In this document: piece after piece, positions 35,609 to 45,335 of the stretch | Layout of the letters: every line of letters starts with the position of its first letter | Numbering within the stretch: position 1 is the first letter of the stretch | From: Halobacillus faecis | Lineage (GTDB): Bacteria; Bacillota; Bacilli; Bacillales; Halobacillaceae | DNA length: 64,000 nucleotides | Direction of reading: 5' to 3' | Assembly (NCBI RefSeq): GCF_007991335.1 | Contig: NZ_BJYD01000006.1 | Location: 1-64,000 of the forward strand | Translations under genes and position numbers: made by a program | The notes under the pieces: generated by a model | What the model was told of the DNA's origin: nothing | Databases searched by the model: none | What the model saw: only the letters and a program-made list of their open reading frames with translations

Positions 35609-36772
35609 TGCGAAAGTCTGCTTTCTGTTAAATAGAAAATAGAAGAATAGCAACAAAACACCACCAGTAATGCAGATTCCACCTCCCCACATACCAAGAG
35701 TGCGGGCACTGAAAGCATCTAAAAACCACCCGGAGGCGAACATCATGAGTCCAAGCTGGACATTCGTCCATGATTCAAACCAGCCGAAGACACGTCCTTC
35801 TTCTCCTGCCTTCACATTTCTCATGAGAAAAGCGTCCAGGAAGGCCCCTAACACCCCACCGGTCAAGGCAATCGATACAAACGTCAGCCATAATCCAGGA
35901 AAAAGGGTCATCCGGCTCGCGATCATATGAAGCATCCCCTCAACAATGAGAAGAGCCAGGCATAAAGGAAGACCATAAGATTTGATCTTACTGGAAAAAA
36001 AGAAACTCGCCACTAGCCCTGTGCCGAGCGCTCCATACAGGAACCCAACGCCAAGTTCACCAAGTTGAAACGTTTCCGCTCCATACACACTGATTAGAAC
36101 ATTGAACGCTCCGTCCATCGTTGCGCCGACGAGTTGGATGGCAAATACGAACATTATCCACCCTTCCCAACGGACGCGTTTCGTGCTTTCTCTTTTATCG
36201 AAAACGCTAAGCGTTCTGTTTTCCTTCAAAGGAAGAACCAGTAGAGCTGCTGCAATAAATGACAGGCCGTTCAGCCAGAAGGCGAAGGAAGTACCGAAGA
36301 TGTAGGCAACCAATCCCCCTGTAATCGAACCTGCAATCAAGACCGCTCCGAGAAGAAGCTGCTCCCAGCCATTCACCTTCAGCAAATCCTCTTTGTCTAC
36401 GATCGTAGCAATGAAACTTTTCCGCACAGGTTGATAAACGGCCTCTCCGCAGGCCAGAATGAACATCCCCACGAAGACCAGCCACACCATCTCCTTCGTA
36501 TCCACTAGTAAAAAGCTAAGAGCAAACGGAAGCCTGAAGACATCAGTCAGCACGAGCATCCATTTTTTGTGAAAACGATCGGCAAGCTTTCCACCGAGTG
36601 GGGAAAGCAGCAAGTAGGGAATCACCCTCAACCCGAGAGCCATCCCTACGGCCACACCTGAGCCAGTCAGTTGTAACAGGAGCGTCAAAACCGCTACCTG
36701 ACTGAAGCGGTCGCCAATCCCATTGACGATTCCTGAATAAAACAAAAAACGGTAAGAATGATGGCGAATCAT
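35531..36772 (-). CDS. MFS drug-efflux-type transporter
   Basis: 413 aa from MIRHHSYRFLF (36772). Twelve predicted helices in two halves. The loop 2-3 motif is present as GKLADRFHKKWMLVLTD. It resembles MFS_3-type multidrug exporters. The upstream region has the palindrome ATCTAATTAGAT also found before the ArsR-type gene, so the two form a regulator-pump pair. The hydrophilic C-terminal tail overlaps a small ORF on the other strand. Confidence 0.88.
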   Translation of the reverse strand: MIRHHSYRFLFYSGIVNGIGDRFSQVAVLTLLLQLTGSGVAVGMALGLRVIPYLLLSPLGGKLADRFHKKWMLVLTDVFRLPFALSFLLVDTKEMVWLVFVGMFILACGEAVYQPVRKSFIATIVDKEDLLKVNGWEQLLLGAVLIAGSITGGLVAYIFGTSFAFWLNGLSFIAAALLVLPLKENRTLSVFDKRESTKRVRWEGWIMFVFAIQLVGATMDGAFNVLISVYGAETFQLGELGVGFLYGALGTGLVASFFFSSKIKSYGLPLCLALLIVEGMLHMIASRMTLFPGLWLTFVSIALTGGVLGAFLDAFLMRNVKAGEEGRVFGWFESWTNVQLGLMMFASGWFLDAFSARTLGMWGGGICITGGVLLLFFYFLFNRKQTFASVEKGSDVSYGNKERKKNDKNQDDG

Positions 36773-36797
36773 AAAAACCACAACCAGTTAGATATAC

Positions 36798-36809
36798 ATC
36801 TAATTAGAT
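36798..36809. promoter_or_regulatory. Operator palindrome before the MFS gene
   Basis: ATCTAATTAGAT is a perfect 12-base palindrome 26 bases before the MFS start, embedded in AGATATACATCTAATTAGAT. The same TCTAATTAGA occurs before the regulator at 37467. Confidence 0.65.
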
Positions 36810-36832
36810 ATTCAAAAAAAGAAGCCATGCCG

Positions 36833-37423
36833 TCACCTTTGGACGACAACCGGCCACATTTCTACAGGGTTTAGTTCATATTGATTGTTTTCCCTGTACA
36901 TGAACTGCTGCATGATCCATTCCCGTCTGACGGTCGCAAAATCATCGAAGAATGTTTTAATATATTCATTGACTTCCTTCTCATCATAGGTTTTCCCATG
37001 CTCAAACCATTGGACAAAATAAGAAAGAATCACGTTTTTCTTTTTCAGCTGGCTTGGCATCTGTTTCAGTTTCCCTTCAACTGTGACGAAGTTCTTAACA
37101 ATTTTCGCCTGGTCTTTGGCGTCTACTTTCAATTCTTCAGCTACCACTCGTTCATCATCTCCAATCCTTAAGATCGCGGTTGTCATGAACTTTAAATTCT
37201 GTTCATTCAAATAAAAATAAATCGTATTTTTATCCCTTCTCGAATAGACCGCCCCTGTATCCTTCAACTTTTTCAAATGATGGGTAATCGTCGGCGGACG
37301 CAGTCCTAACTTCCCTGCAATCGCCTGCCCGTGCAGCGGTCCCTTCCTGAGAAGAGCAATGATCCGCAGTCGTGTCGGATCTCCGACTGCTTTATGAAAC
37401 GCGACCATTTTTTCTAATTGCAT
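36833..37423 (-). CDS. ArsR-type winged-helix regulator with DUF2087 C-terminal domain
   Basis: 196 aa. The N-terminal winged helix (about 8-75) reads FHKAVGDPTRLRIIALL, LGLRPPTITHHLKKLKDTG. No CxC metal site is seen in the helix. The C-terminal DUF2087 domain has LSYFVQWFEHGKTYDEKEVNEYIKTFFDDFATVRREWI. Such fusions occur in Bacilli with unknown ligands. Operator palindromes lie before this gene and before the MFS gene downstream, so it probably represses both. A drug-responsive repressor is a reasonable inference. Confidence 0.88.
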   Translation of the reverse strand: MQLEKMVAFHKAVGDPTRLRIIALLRKGPLHGQAIAGKLGLRPPTITHHLKKLKDTGAVYSRRDKNTIYFYLNEQNLKFMTTAILRIGDDERVVAEELKVDAKDQAKIVKNFVTVEGKLKQMPSQLKKKNVILSYFVQWFEHGKTYDEKEVNEYIKTFFDDFATVRREWIMQQFMYRENNQYELNPVEMWPVVVQR

Positions 37424-37436
37424 TTTTCCACCCCAC

Positions 37437-37477
37437 TAATTAAATGTATATCTAATTAAACAATAGTCTAATTAGAT
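37437..37477. promoter_or_regulatory. Operator cluster before the ArsR-type gene
   Basis: ATCTAATTAAA at 37450 and TCTAATTAGA at 37467-37476, with a third TAATTA half-site at 37437. They match the palindrome before the MFS gene, which suggests autoregulation. Confidence 0.6.
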
Positions 37478-37631
37478 GATAGTGTCAACTACGATTTCTG
37501 CTTCAAGTCTTTGAAGAAGGGAAGATTTCATACTAAAAAATGCACAACTCCCAAGCCATTTGTATAATTTTTCTAATTCTGATGTAATAGAATAGAAGCT
37601 CTAGGTTTGGAAAATGAAGGAGGAAATTCTT

Positions 37632-37892
37632 ATGAAGAAGCTGCTTTTCTTATTCTTTTTATGTGTGAATGTATTTTATATCGCGCATGCTCTTCTAGAT
37701 TTTGGACTACGGTTCTCCATAGAGTGGAATATCCTGCTCGGATCCTTATTTGTCATCAGCCTTGTTTATTCCAGCATCCATCTTTTACGATCCAAAAAGC
37801 ACTCTTTGTTGAGTGTAGCCGTCTTATCACTCAGTTTAGCTTCCCTTGGCTGGTTTACGTTCATGAACTTCCTCTCCATAATCATGGGATAA
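37632..37892 (+). CDS. Small three-helix membrane protein
   Basis: 86 aa from MKKLLFLFFLCVNVFYIAHA (37632; AAGGAGG, 8 bases upstream). Hydrophobic segments at about 3-20, 30-48 and 62-84. No family recognised. Monocistronic; ends at a terminator shared with the lut operon. Confidence 0.72.
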   Translation: MKKLLFLFFLCVNVFYIAHALLDFGLRFSIEWNILLGSLFVISLVYSSIHLLRSKKHSLLSVAVLSLSLASLGWFTFMNFLSIIMG

Positions 37893-37947
37893 CAGAACAG
37901 TGGGGGAAGAAATCCATCTTGAAGGATCCCCTCACTTTTTTCATAAA

Positions 37948-37975
37948 AAAAGCACCCCATTTCTGAGGTGCTTTT
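37948..37975. terminator. Bidirectional terminator after lutC
   Basis: AAAAGCACC and GGTGCTTTT form the stem, with A7 on the left. It serves lutC and the convergent small membrane gene. Confidence 0.88.
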
Positions 37976-37980
37976 GCTGC

Positions 37981-38685
37981 TTATAAATCTTCCACCAGCA
38001 CATAGGTCGCTTTCACAGGCCCATGAACACCAACGATCAGGTTCATTTCAATATCTGCACTGTTGCTCGGTCCGGTAATAAAACTGACGCATGACGAAAC
38101 AGGGTTCCCTTTCTGCTCCTGTTCATGAATGACACGCGCGGCCTGCGTCATTCTCGGTACAAGCGTACTTTTCGGAATGATGGCGATAAACGTTTCTGGA
38201 AGAAGGCTGATGGATCTGCCGTTATGTTTATCGTTGAAAAGGGTCACCGTTCCGGATTCTGAAAGGGTGATATCACTAAATACGATCCCGACACCTGCCT
38301 GTTCGGCGAATGTGATGTCCCCCTCTTGGTCATTCCAGATCCGGAGGTCAAAGCCTTCTTTCTCAAGCGCTTCATAAATCCCCCGCATGCCGAATTCATC
38401 CAATCTCGGACCTCCTGCGCTGATGACTTTTCTGGAACCTTCAAATGCTGCGAGTACTTTTTGAAGGGAGTCACCTAGAGCGGCCAGCGTTGTCCGCTCA
38501 AAGGAAGTATGAATGATGCGGCATTGGGCTTCGAGCTTTTCGATGAGCTCATCCTGGGTAGCCCCTTGGAAAACGCGGTCCTGCGGCTTTACGGAATAAG
38601 AAGGGGACTTCACTTCTGTGCGCCGCTCCCTTCCGAGGTTTTCAGCGACACGATCTAGAAACGATGTCCGGTTATGAATCGTCAT
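37981..38685 (-). CDS. lutC: L-lactate utilisation protein LutC
   Basis: 234 aa from [19 protein letters not shown] (38685; GGAGGG upstream); the longer frame lies inside lutB. LUD domain, with the family runs [17 protein letters not shown] and [23 protein letters not shown]. Together with LutA and LutB it oxidises L-lactate to pyruvate in the cytoplasm. It overlaps lutB by 4 bases (ATGA coupling). Typical length for LutC (about 240 aa). Confidence 0.95.
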   Translation of the reverse strand: MTIHNRTSFLDRVAENLGRERRTEVKSPSYSVKPQDRVFQGATQDELIEKLEAQCRIIHTSFERTTLAALGDSLQKVLAAFEGSRKVISAGGPRLDEFGMRGIYEALEKEGFDLRIWNDQEGDITFAEQAGVGIVFSDITLSESGTVTLFNDKHNGRSISLLPETFIAIIPKSTLVPRMTQAARVIHEQEQKGNPVSSCVSFITGPSNSADIEMNLIVGVHGPVKATYVLVEDL

Positions 38686-40109
38686 GCCTCTTCCCTCCTT
38701 TTTTCTCGTTGTTTGTACCATTCCCGGAAGTTCTTTTTGGCTGGAGCAGGAAAGTCTCTGCTCTCTGTCCATCCTTTCAACGGACCCGGTCCTTTTTCGA
38801 TCTGTTCGTCTTTCGTCCATGGCTTCATCGCTGTTCTCGCCATTTTCGTACTCAGCTTATAGGCGGCAGGCGTGGAGGCCCATTTGGCGAATCCTTTCAT
38901 CATCCATTCCTCTGACTTCGCCCCCATGTGTTCGCGCTCGACGATATTCTCACGGTGGCGGATCAAATGTTCATGGAGGGGAATTTTCACAGGACACGCC
39001 TCTGTGCAGGCGGCGCACAACGTGGACGCATAAGGCAGGTCTTTATGGTCTTCGTACCCGTCAAGGAGCGGCGTCAAGACGGCACCGATCGGACCAGGAT
39101 AAATCGACCCGTACGAATGACCGCCTACATGACGGTACACCGGGCAGGCATTGATACAGGCTGCACAGCGAATGCAATGGAGCGCAGATTGGAATTCCGT
39201 CCCCAGAATCTTCGAACGTCCGTTATCCAAAATGACGAGGTGGAAATCATCCGGCCCGTCTGTTTCGTCTTCTAAACGGGTACCTGTGAGTGCCGTAATG
39301 TAGCTCGTCAGTTTTTGACCAACGGCTGCTCTCGTAAGTAAGCTGACGACGACTTCAAGCTCCTCCCACGTTGGAACGACGCGTTCCATCCCCATAACGG
39401 CGATGTGGGTATCAGGGAGTGAGGTGACCATACGCGCATTTCCTTCATTCGTCACAAGCGTGACCGCGCCGGATTCTGCGACAGCGAAGTTGCAGCCTGT
39501 CACACCAAGGTCCGCTTCCAGGAAATCTTTCCGAAGCTGTTCGCGGGCAAAGGCAGCCAGTTCCTCAGGCTGATCGGTTTTCGTGTACCCTTTCTTGTTC
39601 GCGAACGTTTCGCGGATCTGCTCTTTATTTTTGTGAAGGGCCGGGGTGACGATATGGGACGGTGGATCTTCATCGAGCTGTAAGATCCATTCCCCCAGGT
39701 CTGATTCCACCACTTCGCAGCCGCTTTGTTGCAATGCTTCATTCAAGCCGATTTCTTCTGTGACCATCGACTTTGATTTCACGACTTTGCGTGCCTGCTT
39801 CTTCTTCGCGACTTCCTGGACGTAAGCGTTCGCTTCCTCAGCGGTTTCTGCAAAAAACACCGTTCCGCCCCGTTTTTCCACCTGCTCGCTGAGCTGGTGC
39901 AAATAGTAGTCGAGGTTTTCCATCGTATGATGACGGATTTCTTCACCAAGCGTCCGCCAGTCTTCCCAATCGCCGAGTTCTTCCGCTGCTTTCAGACGTC
40001 CACTTCGGAAGCGTCCCTGGGCGGAAGATACAGCCTGTCTCATGAAGCTATTTTCAATCCCTGCCTGGATCCGCTCGGCATACGGCTTATCCCCAATTCT
40101 TATTCCCAT
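38682..40109 (-). CDS. lutB: L-lactate utilisation iron-sulfur protein LutB
   Basis: 475 aa. An N-terminal LUD domain ([19 protein letters not shown]) is followed by a two-cluster ferredoxin-like region, [15 protein letters not shown] and [18 protein letters not shown], for [4Fe-4S] centres. It carries electrons within the LutABC lactate oxidation complex. SD GGAG with 10-base spacing. It lies 15 bases after lutA and overlaps lutC. Confidence 0.95.
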   Translation of the reverse strand: MGIRIGDKPYAERIQAGIENSFMRQAVSSAQGRFRSGRLKAAEELGDWEDWRTLGEEIRHHTMENLDYYLHQLSEQVEKRGGTVFFAETAEEANAYVQEVAKKKQARKVVKSKSMVTEEIGLNEALQQSGCEVVESDLGEWILQLDEDPPSHIVTPALHKNKEQIRETFANKKGYTKTDQPEELAAFAREQLRKDFLEADLGVTGCNFAVAESGAVTLVTNEGNARMVTSLPDTHIAVMGMERVVPTWEELEVVVSLLTRAAVGQKLTSYITALTGTRLEDETDGPDDFHLVILDNGRSKILGTEFQSALHCIRCAACINACPVYRHVGGHSYGSIYPGPIGAVLTPLLDGYEDHKDLPYASTLCAACTEACPVKIPLHEHLIRHRENIVEREHMGAKSEEWMMKGFAKWASTPAAYKLSTKMARTAMKPWTKDEQIEKGPGPLKGWTESRDFPAPAKKNFREWYKQREKRREEA

Positions 40110-40124
40110 GTGACCTCTCCTTTC

Positions 40125-40841
40125 TTATTGGCTGTTCAACACTTGAGCAATATGCAGCACTTTCACGTCCTGTTTATTCCGGCGCATGCATCCACCCATG
40201 TTCATCAGGCAGCCTATATCGCCCCCGATGAGATATTCCGCCCCGGTCTCAACGATATGCTGGGCTTTTTCTTCCACCATTTGCCCGGACACGGCGGCAT
40301 TTTTAACCGCGAACGTTCCCCCGAACCCACAGCAGTCTTCCTTCATCGGGAGCTCGATCAGATTCAGTCCATCCACGTTTTCCAGTAAAATTCTCGGCGC
40401 ATCCTTCACTCCTAGGAGACGTGTCATATGGCAGGACGGATGATACGTCGCGGTCCCTTGGAACGCTGACTTCACATCCTCCACTTGTAAAACTTCCACC
40501 AAAAACTGGGTCAGTTCATAAGTTTTATCTGCAACGGCCCGGGCACGTTCGCTCCATTCCGGTTCATCCCTCAATGCATGAGGATACTCCTTGATCATCT
40601 GCACACAGGAACCGGATGGACCGACAACGTACGGGGAAGCTTCAAAGGCAGTAATCATTTGTTTCATCGCTTGGATCGACTCTTGCTTGTACCCGCTGTT
40701 GAAAGCCGGTTGTCCGCAACAAGTCTGGTTCTCTGGAAAATCCACCTCACACCCGAAACGTTCGAGCAGTTGGACGGTGTCTTTCCCGACGTCCGGGGTG
40801 AAGGTGTCGCACAGACAGGTGATAAATAACGATACTTTCAC
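40125..40841 (-). CDS. lutA: L-lactate utilisation protein LutA
   Basis: 238 aa from GTG at 40841 (GGGAGG, 8 bases upstream), the usual LutA length. It has two CCG-type cysteine domains: CLCDTF, NQTCCGQPAFNSG and later SCHMTR, DCCGFGGTFAVK. These bind a non-cubane iron-sulfur centre in relatives. First structural gene of lutABC; a LutR operator is 29 bases before the start. Confidence 0.94.
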   Translation of the reverse strand: MKVSLFITCLCDTFTPDVGKDTVQLLERFGCEVDFPENQTCCGQPAFNSGYKQESIQAMKQMITAFEASPYVVGPSGSCVQMIKEYPHALRDEPEWSERARAVADKTYELTQFLVEVLQVEDVKSAFQGTATYHPSCHMTRLLGVKDAPRILLENVDGLNLIELPMKEDCCGFGGTFAVKNAAVSGQMVEEKAQHIVETGAEYLIGGDIGCLMNMGGCMRRNKQDVKVLHIAQVLNSQ

Positions 40842-40869
40842 TGTTATGTCCTCCCTTTTAAACATAAGG

Positions 40870-40880
40870 TCATCAGATGA
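40870..40880. promoter_or_regulatory. LutR operator before lutA
   Basis: TCATCAGATGA fits the reported LutR site TCATC-N-GATGA exactly, within AAGGTCATCAGATGACTT. It lies between lutR and lutA. Confidence 0.88.
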
Positions 40881-40919
40881 CTTGTTTTTTGAGAAAGGAT
40901 ACTGACAACAGAATCCTTT

Positions 40920-41624
40920 TCATGATAAATATTCAGCTAGATGTTCTTCCACACTTTGCAAGTGACGGACCATCGCCTCTTGGGCCAATGCTTCATCCTG
41001 AGCTTTGACGGCGTCGAGAATTTGTTTATGCTGCTCAAGCAACCGGCTCGTTCCTTCAGGCGTATGCAAAAGTTTGCGGGTTTCTCTCATGGCCTGCATC
41101 ATAATTTCCGAAACGCTGTTCATCAAATTGATCAAAATCTGATTCTGCGTCGCCTGGACAAGTGCGATATGGAATTCAAGGTCCGCTTTTTCTCCGAGCT
41201 CCCCGTTTCCTTTTGCTTTTTCCATATCCGACAAGGCCTGCGCCATCGCTCGGAGGTCATCCTCCTGCCTCGTCCACGCAGCTGTCCCGGCCGCCCCTAC
41301 TTCTAATATGTGTCTCACTTCCATCAGATCTTTCAAATCTTCCTTTTTCATTAAAAAGGCAACGGATGTGGGTAAAGAAAAGCGCGAAGGGTCGAAAGCC
41401 TTCACATACGTCCCTTCCCCCTGACGCATTTCGAGAATGCCCATGGCTCTCAGGGCACTTAACGCTTCACGGATGGCCGATCTTCCGACACTGAAACTGC
41501 CGGCCAGGCTCTCGACACTGTCCAGTTTATCTCCCGGCTTCAATTCCCCATTTTTCAATGATTCCAAAAGAGAATCGGCCACTTGTTCGTATATTTTTTT
41601 CGTCCGAATCGGTTTATAATTCAT
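40920..41624 (-). CDS. lutR: GntR/FadR-type repressor LutR
   Basis: 234 aa. The N-terminal winged helix has KKIYEQVADSLLESLKNG, GDKLDSVESLAGSFSVGRSAIREALSAL; the C-terminal FCD domain has LMEVRHILEVGAAGTAA and FHIALVQATQNQI. LutR represses lactate genes and is relieved by L-lactate in B. subtilis. It sits between lutP and lutA, and its palindrome occurs before both. Confidence 0.92.
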   Translation of the reverse strand: MNYKPIRTKKIYEQVADSLLESLKNGELKPGDKLDSVESLAGSFSVGRSAIREALSALRAMGILEMRQGEGTYVKAFDPSRFSLPTSVAFLMKKEDLKDLMEVRHILEVGAAGTAAWTRQEDDLRAMAQALSDMEKAKGNGELGEKADLEFHIALVQATQNQILINLMNSVSEIMMQAMRETRKLLHTPEGTSRLLEQHKQILDAVKAQDEALAQEAMVRHLQSVEEHLAEYLS

Positions 41625-41703
41625 GCGGTTTCCTCCAAAGTTTCGCTTGTCTCTTCTTTTTATTCTAATCGAAAAACAAACCCTTTAAAAGAGAAAGCGA
41701 TTT

Positions 41704-43287
41704 CTACGTAAAGAAGAGATACACGAGAGCGGCGATGCCGACAAGCAGTCCATACAACAAAGCAGGGCCGATCGTTTTCCTGATGATCTCCCCTTCTTTT
41801 CCAGCGAGCCCTACGACCGCTCCTGCCGCTACGACATTATGCACACAAATCATATTGCCTGCCGCTGAACCAAGGACTTGCAAAGACAGGACCGTATCTT
41901 TAGCCAGCGCTGTTTCTTGAGCAATGCTGTACTGAACGGGAGAAAACGTCAAGGTGGATACCGTAGCGCTCCCAGTAATGAACGCTCCAAGCTGGCCTAG
42001 AAAAGGCGCAACCATGACCCACATGGAACCGAATCCTCCAGCGAGAGTCTGGGCGATATACTGAGGCATGCTCACAAGTTCTTGAGCGTTCATTCCTGAA
42101 TTCGTAAACACCTGGACAAGAGCGAGTGTCGCAACTAAAGCTAAAGCCGCATCCTTCATGGAAAGAATAGATTCTCTTGCTGCCTTCGTAAATCGGTCAA
42201 ACGATTTCCTTTGTACAACGACCGCCGTCATGGCTGCAAAGACGAGTACAGACCCCGGAGAATAAAGCACCTGCCAGGAGGATGTAATGCCTTCCACACC
42301 TAAAATATCCGCCCAAGAAAGATCAACCCAGGTCAACGTGAAGGTTTTGACCGCTGGAACGATCCTTGTCACAAGAAGGAGCAGAACAATGATCACATAA
42401 GGTGACCAGGCCCCCCACAAGCTCATAGAGACAGGTTCATCGGCCCTTTTTTCCTCTTGAAGAGCTTCCTGCCAAGGTTCATCGGGAAGCAGAAAACCTT
42501 TCTTTGCCGTTAAGGTGGCCACAAGCAGGCCGGTCAAGGAAGCTAAAATGGCTACGAACTCATGACCGAACAAATTGGCATAAAGATAAGCGGACAACGT
42601 ATAGGTGAAACCGATCAAAAGGGTCCACGGAATCATTTGCGTTATATCCTTGAGCTTACGCTGTTTACCAAAAAAGACGGTTAGGATAACCACAAGAATA
42701 AGTGGAATGAAGCTCCCCGCAAACAGATCAAAAAAAGCGACATGGACTCCGATTTCTTTGTAAAAAGAAAGATCCGCTCCTGGAATATTGCTCAACCCGA
42801 CCTGAATCGGGGTTCCGACAGCTCCATACGAAACCGCCGAACTATCCGCTATAAGCGCAATGGCTGCAGCAGCCAACGGGGAAAATCCTAAAGCCACCAT
42901 CAACGGGCCTGTTACAGCCGCCGGTGTCCCAAACCCTGCGGCCCCTTCAATCAAGGCACCAAACAAGAAGGCAACAATCACAATCTGGACTCTCATGTCT
43001 TTGGAAATGCTCCGGAATCCTTGATTGATCCGGTCCACAGCTCCAGTGTTTCTCAGCGTATTCAAAAGGACAATCGCACCGAATAAGATGAACAAGATGG
43101 TCAACGTCTTATGTGCCCCCTCAAGGATAGAGGCGGCGATCACCCTTTCCCCCACACCCCAGACGAAGTATGCCAGGCTGATCACAATCAACGCGCTATA
43201 CAACATCCCTTTTTTTGCCGGCATCCGTAAAAGGACCAAAAAGATAAAAGGAGCAAGTATCGCACTTAATGCCACAAATAAAATCAT
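41704..43287 (-). CDS. lutP: L-lactate permease LutP
   Basis: 527 aa from [14 protein letters not shown] (43287; GGAGG, 7 bases upstream). Lactate permease family with about 13 helices. Signature runs include [39 protein letters not shown] and [20 protein letters not shown]. Imports L-lactate with protons. First gene of the cluster, with a LutR operator and a cre-like site upstream. Confidence 0.94.
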   Translation of the reverse strand: MILFVALSAILAPFIFLVLLRMPAKKGMLYSALIVISLAYFVWGVGERVIAASILEGAHKTLTILFILFGAIVLLNTLRNTGAVDRINQGFRSISKDMRVQIVIVAFLFGALIEGAAGFGTPAAVTGPLMVALGFSPLAAAAIALIADSSAVSYGAVGTPIQVGLSNIPGADLSFYKEIGVHVAFFDLFAGSFIPLILVVILTVFFGKQRKLKDITQMIPWTLLIGFTYTLSAYLYANLFGHEFVAILASLTGLLVATLTAKKGFLLPDEPWQEALQEEKRADEPVSMSLWGAWSPYVIIVLLLLVTRIVPAVKTFTLTWVDLSWADILGVEGITSSWQVLYSPGSVLVFAAMTAVVVQRKSFDRFTKAARESILSMKDAALALVATLALVQVFTNSGMNAQELVSMPQYIAQTLAGGFGSMWVMVAPFLGQLGAFITGSATVSTLTFSPVQYSIAQETALAKDTVLSLQVLGSAAGNMICVHNVVAAGAVVGLAGKEGEIIRKTIGPALLYGLLVGIAALVYLFFT

Positions 43288-43312
43288 ATAAATCCTCCCC
43301 CACCACACGTAA

Positions 43313-43326
43313 TGTCAACGCTTTCA
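43313..43326. promoter_or_regulatory. Candidate cre (CcpA) site before lutP
   Basis: TGTCAACGCTTTCA matches TGWAANCGNTNWCA with one mismatch, between the LutR operator and the lutP start. Confidence 0.6.
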
Positions 43327-43346
43327 ATACATGTATAAAAGTAAGG

Positions 43347-43357
43347 TCATCAGATGA
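43347..43357. promoter_or_regulatory. LutR operator before lutP
   Basis: TCATCAGATGA within AAGGTCATCAGATGACCT, a longer palindrome than the copy before lutA. Fits TCATC-N-GATGA. Confidence 0.9.
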
Positions 43358-43425
43358 CCTGCTTTAATTATATTTTATACCTATGGTGGAGGTTTTGCAA
43401 TCGCTTTAATGGAATTCATAAAGAA

Positions 43426-43454
43426 AAGACCAGGCCTTTTAAATCCCTGGTCTT
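43426..43454 (-). terminator. Terminator of the flavin reductase-like gene
   Basis: AAGACCAGG and CCTGGTCTT pair and are followed by TTTTC on the minus strand. Confidence 0.78.
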
Positions 43455-43472
43455 AACGCCTTTAAGGAAGGT

Positions 43473-44105
43473 TTACTCCATCCGGTTTCCTTCTGCCGGA
43501 ATCGGATGTTCTCTTAACATGCGTGCAAAATGGAGCGTGTTATACGCGAGCATTTCAACATGTTTTTTTGTAAATTCGTTGTTTTGACCATCACCCTCTA
43601 AATAAGAAGGGCCGGGTCCAGCTTCCCCCACCCAGTACGCATCCACATTCGGCGGCACAACAAAGCCAATGTGCGACATTCCATAAAGCACAGAGGCTGC
43701 CGCATGCTTCGCACCATCTTCGTTACCTGTAATGATGACGCCTCCGACTTTGTTGTAAAAGATCGACTGGCCTTTGTCATTCGTTTCTCCGCTGCTGCCA
43801 TACAAGCGCTCCATCGCTACGGTAGCGAGACTGCTCTTTTCACCAAGCCACAGCGGTGTTCCGAACAGGACGATGTCAGCTTCTTTCACTTTTTCAAAGA
43901 TTTGCGGCCACATATCTCCGCTTCCCAGATCACCGCTGATGCCATAAGGAATATGATAATCCGCCAGGCGGACGATTTCCGTTTCTACGCCTTCTCTTTC
44001 AAGAATCTCCAGAACTTCACGACTCAGACCTTCTGTATGGGAAGGCTCTTCTGCCTCCGTATTCTTCAAGGATGCATTCAGAACGATCGCTTTCAATTTT
44101 GTCAT
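43473..44105 (-). CDS. NAD(P)H-dependent FMN oxidoreductase, flavodoxin fold
   Basis: 210 aa from MTKLKAIVLNASLK (44105; GGAGG, 8 bases upstream). The phosphate loop for FMN lies in LNASLKNTEAEEPSHTEGL, and the second flavin contact in FGTPLWLGEKSSLATVAMERL. Relatives (YwqN type) reduce FMN or quinone-like compounds. Specific substrate unknown. Independent of the lut operon by strand spacing and terminators. Confidence 0.85.
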   Translation of the reverse strand: MTKLKAIVLNASLKNTEAEEPSHTEGLSREVLEILEREGVETEIVRLADYHIPYGISGDLGSGDMWPQIFEKVKEADIVLFGTPLWLGEKSSLATVAMERLYGSSGETNDKGQSIFYNKVGGVIITGNEDGAKHAAASVLYGMSHIGFVVPPNVDAYWVGEAGPGPSYLEGDGQNNEFTKKHVEMLAYNTLHFARMLREHPIPAEGNRME

Positions 44106-44156
44106 ATCATCCACCTCCTATCCTGCCCCTTTCCCTTTCGTAAAAACGTTCAATCA

Positions 44157-44187
44157 AAAAGCCGCACATCTTAGATGTACGGCTTTT
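44157..44187. terminator. Bidirectional terminator
   Basis: AAAAGCCG...CGGCTTTT encloses an inner ACATCT/AGATGT stem. It follows the DUF1028 gene on the minus strand. Confidence 0.85.
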
Positions 44188-44192
44188 CTCTA

Positions 44193-45053
44193 TCATTGAT
44201 TTTTCATGTATTCAAAAACTTTCAAGTCGATTTTCCCCCGCTCCTGCTCACGACCTTCAAAGTTTTCCGTGTGCAAGTAGGTCGTGAATGTATCGTGAAA
44301 CTCATCGGAAGAGACGTCCTCTGAAGTGAGGTACCCGAGACGGCGCAGATGGTGCTCGACCTCTTTCTTCACATCTCCTTCCACTTCCACGACTTCCTCA
44401 GGCTTGGACGCCCCAAAATAGAGTTGATGAAGCTGATAGATACGGTCAAGCTCTTCAATGGGTTCCGGATGATCATCCACTCGGAGATCGACGGCGACGT
44501 CACTGAGCCCTCCATATCCAGCTTTATCTTTCACGACGAGGATGGCTGCCGATTGCTTCCCACGACTGTCTCCGCCTGCACGCTGAGCCGCTTTGATCGC
44601 AGTCATTAAACGATCCGCAAGAGAACCTTCCGCCTGTTCAAAAGCTTCGCCCATATCGGTGACGGTCTCTTCATTCACAAGGATGTTCCCTTGAGCCGCA
44701 TAATGTTTGCCGACTTTACCGCCAGCCCACTCGTAGCACTCTTCACCTGTAAACGTAGCCCCGTTTCCTTTCGCATCGACAACTCCGACTTGACGGTCTT
44801 CCTTTTGAGGGTCGTCGGAAGTAAGGCGCTCGATCACTTCTTCAGCTGAAAGCCCTTGTTCGAGCAGCTTCAGGCCGTCCGGTCCGTACTGCGGGTTGCC
44901 AAATGCCTGAGTAGCAATCGCTCCGACACCTGCCTTTGCCCATGGGACAATCGATCCCACACCTAAAAACTTCGACTGCACAGCAACGCCCCATTCTCCC
45001 GTTTCAGGAGCGTGGGCACAAATAGAAAACGTAGCAATAACCTTTGATTTCAT
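44193..45053 (-). CDS. DUF1028 family protein, Ntn-hydrolase-like
   Basis: 286 aa from MKSKVIATFSICAHAP (45053; GGAGGG upstream). The family start TFSICAHAPETGEWGVAVQSKFLGVGSIVPW and the GNPQYGPDGLKLLEQGLSAEEV block are conserved; KGNGATFTGEEC and AILVVKDKAGYGG follow. DUF1028 proteins have an N-terminal-nucleophile hydrolase fold and are called putative peptidases; no substrate is proven. Last about 100 residues carry a helical extension. Confidence 0.88.
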   Translation of the reverse strand: MKSKVIATFSICAHAPETGEWGVAVQSKFLGVGSIVPWAKAGVGAIATQAFGNPQYGPDGLKLLEQGLSAEEVIERLTSDDPQKEDRQVGVVDAKGNGATFTGEECYEWAGGKVGKHYAAQGNILVNEETVTDMGEAFEQAEGSLADRLMTAIKAAQRAGGDSRGKQSAAILVVKDKAGYGGLSDVAVDLRVDDHPEPIEELDRIYQLHQLYFGASKPEEVVEVEGDVKKEVEHHLRRLGYLTSEDVSSDEFHDTFTTYLHTENFEGREQERGKIDLKVFEYMKNQ

Positions 45054-45140
45054 TTTCTTCCCTCCAATCTTGTATGTAATTCGAGATGATTGGACAATTT
45101 CCTGCAATTTCCGTTTAAGATTGGAAGCTAAGACCCTTAG

Positions 45141-45236
45141 TGGATATCTCTTAATTCTAATGGATCTATTGAATTTTCAATGGATATATCAAATTTTTAA
45201 TTGATATTTCTACATTCTGATTGATATCCTTTTCGG
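45141..45236. repeat. 20-bp degenerate tandem array
   Basis: Unit starts at 45141, 45161, 45181, 45201 and 45221, exactly 20 apart; the anchor is TGGATATnTC, drifting to TTGATAT in the last two units. It sits in the divergent gap between the DUF1028 gene and yflT, upstream of the yflT promoter. Confidence 0.9.
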
Positions 45237-45267
45237 TTTGGTTAATAAACCCCCTGCCCATCCAGAG

Positions 45268-45292
45268 GTTTTATCCACGACCAACCGGGTAC
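45268..45292 (+). promoter_or_regulatory. Sigma-B-like promoter of yflT
   Basis: GTTTTA, 13 bases, GGGTAC; close to GTTTAA-N13-GGGTAT. About 44 bases before the yflT start. B. subtilis YflT is a sigma-B stress protein, in agreement. Confidence 0.75.
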
Positions 45293-45335
45293 ATTCCATA
45301 CCGTAGCAGCTATTAAGAAAAAGGAGCGATTCTAT

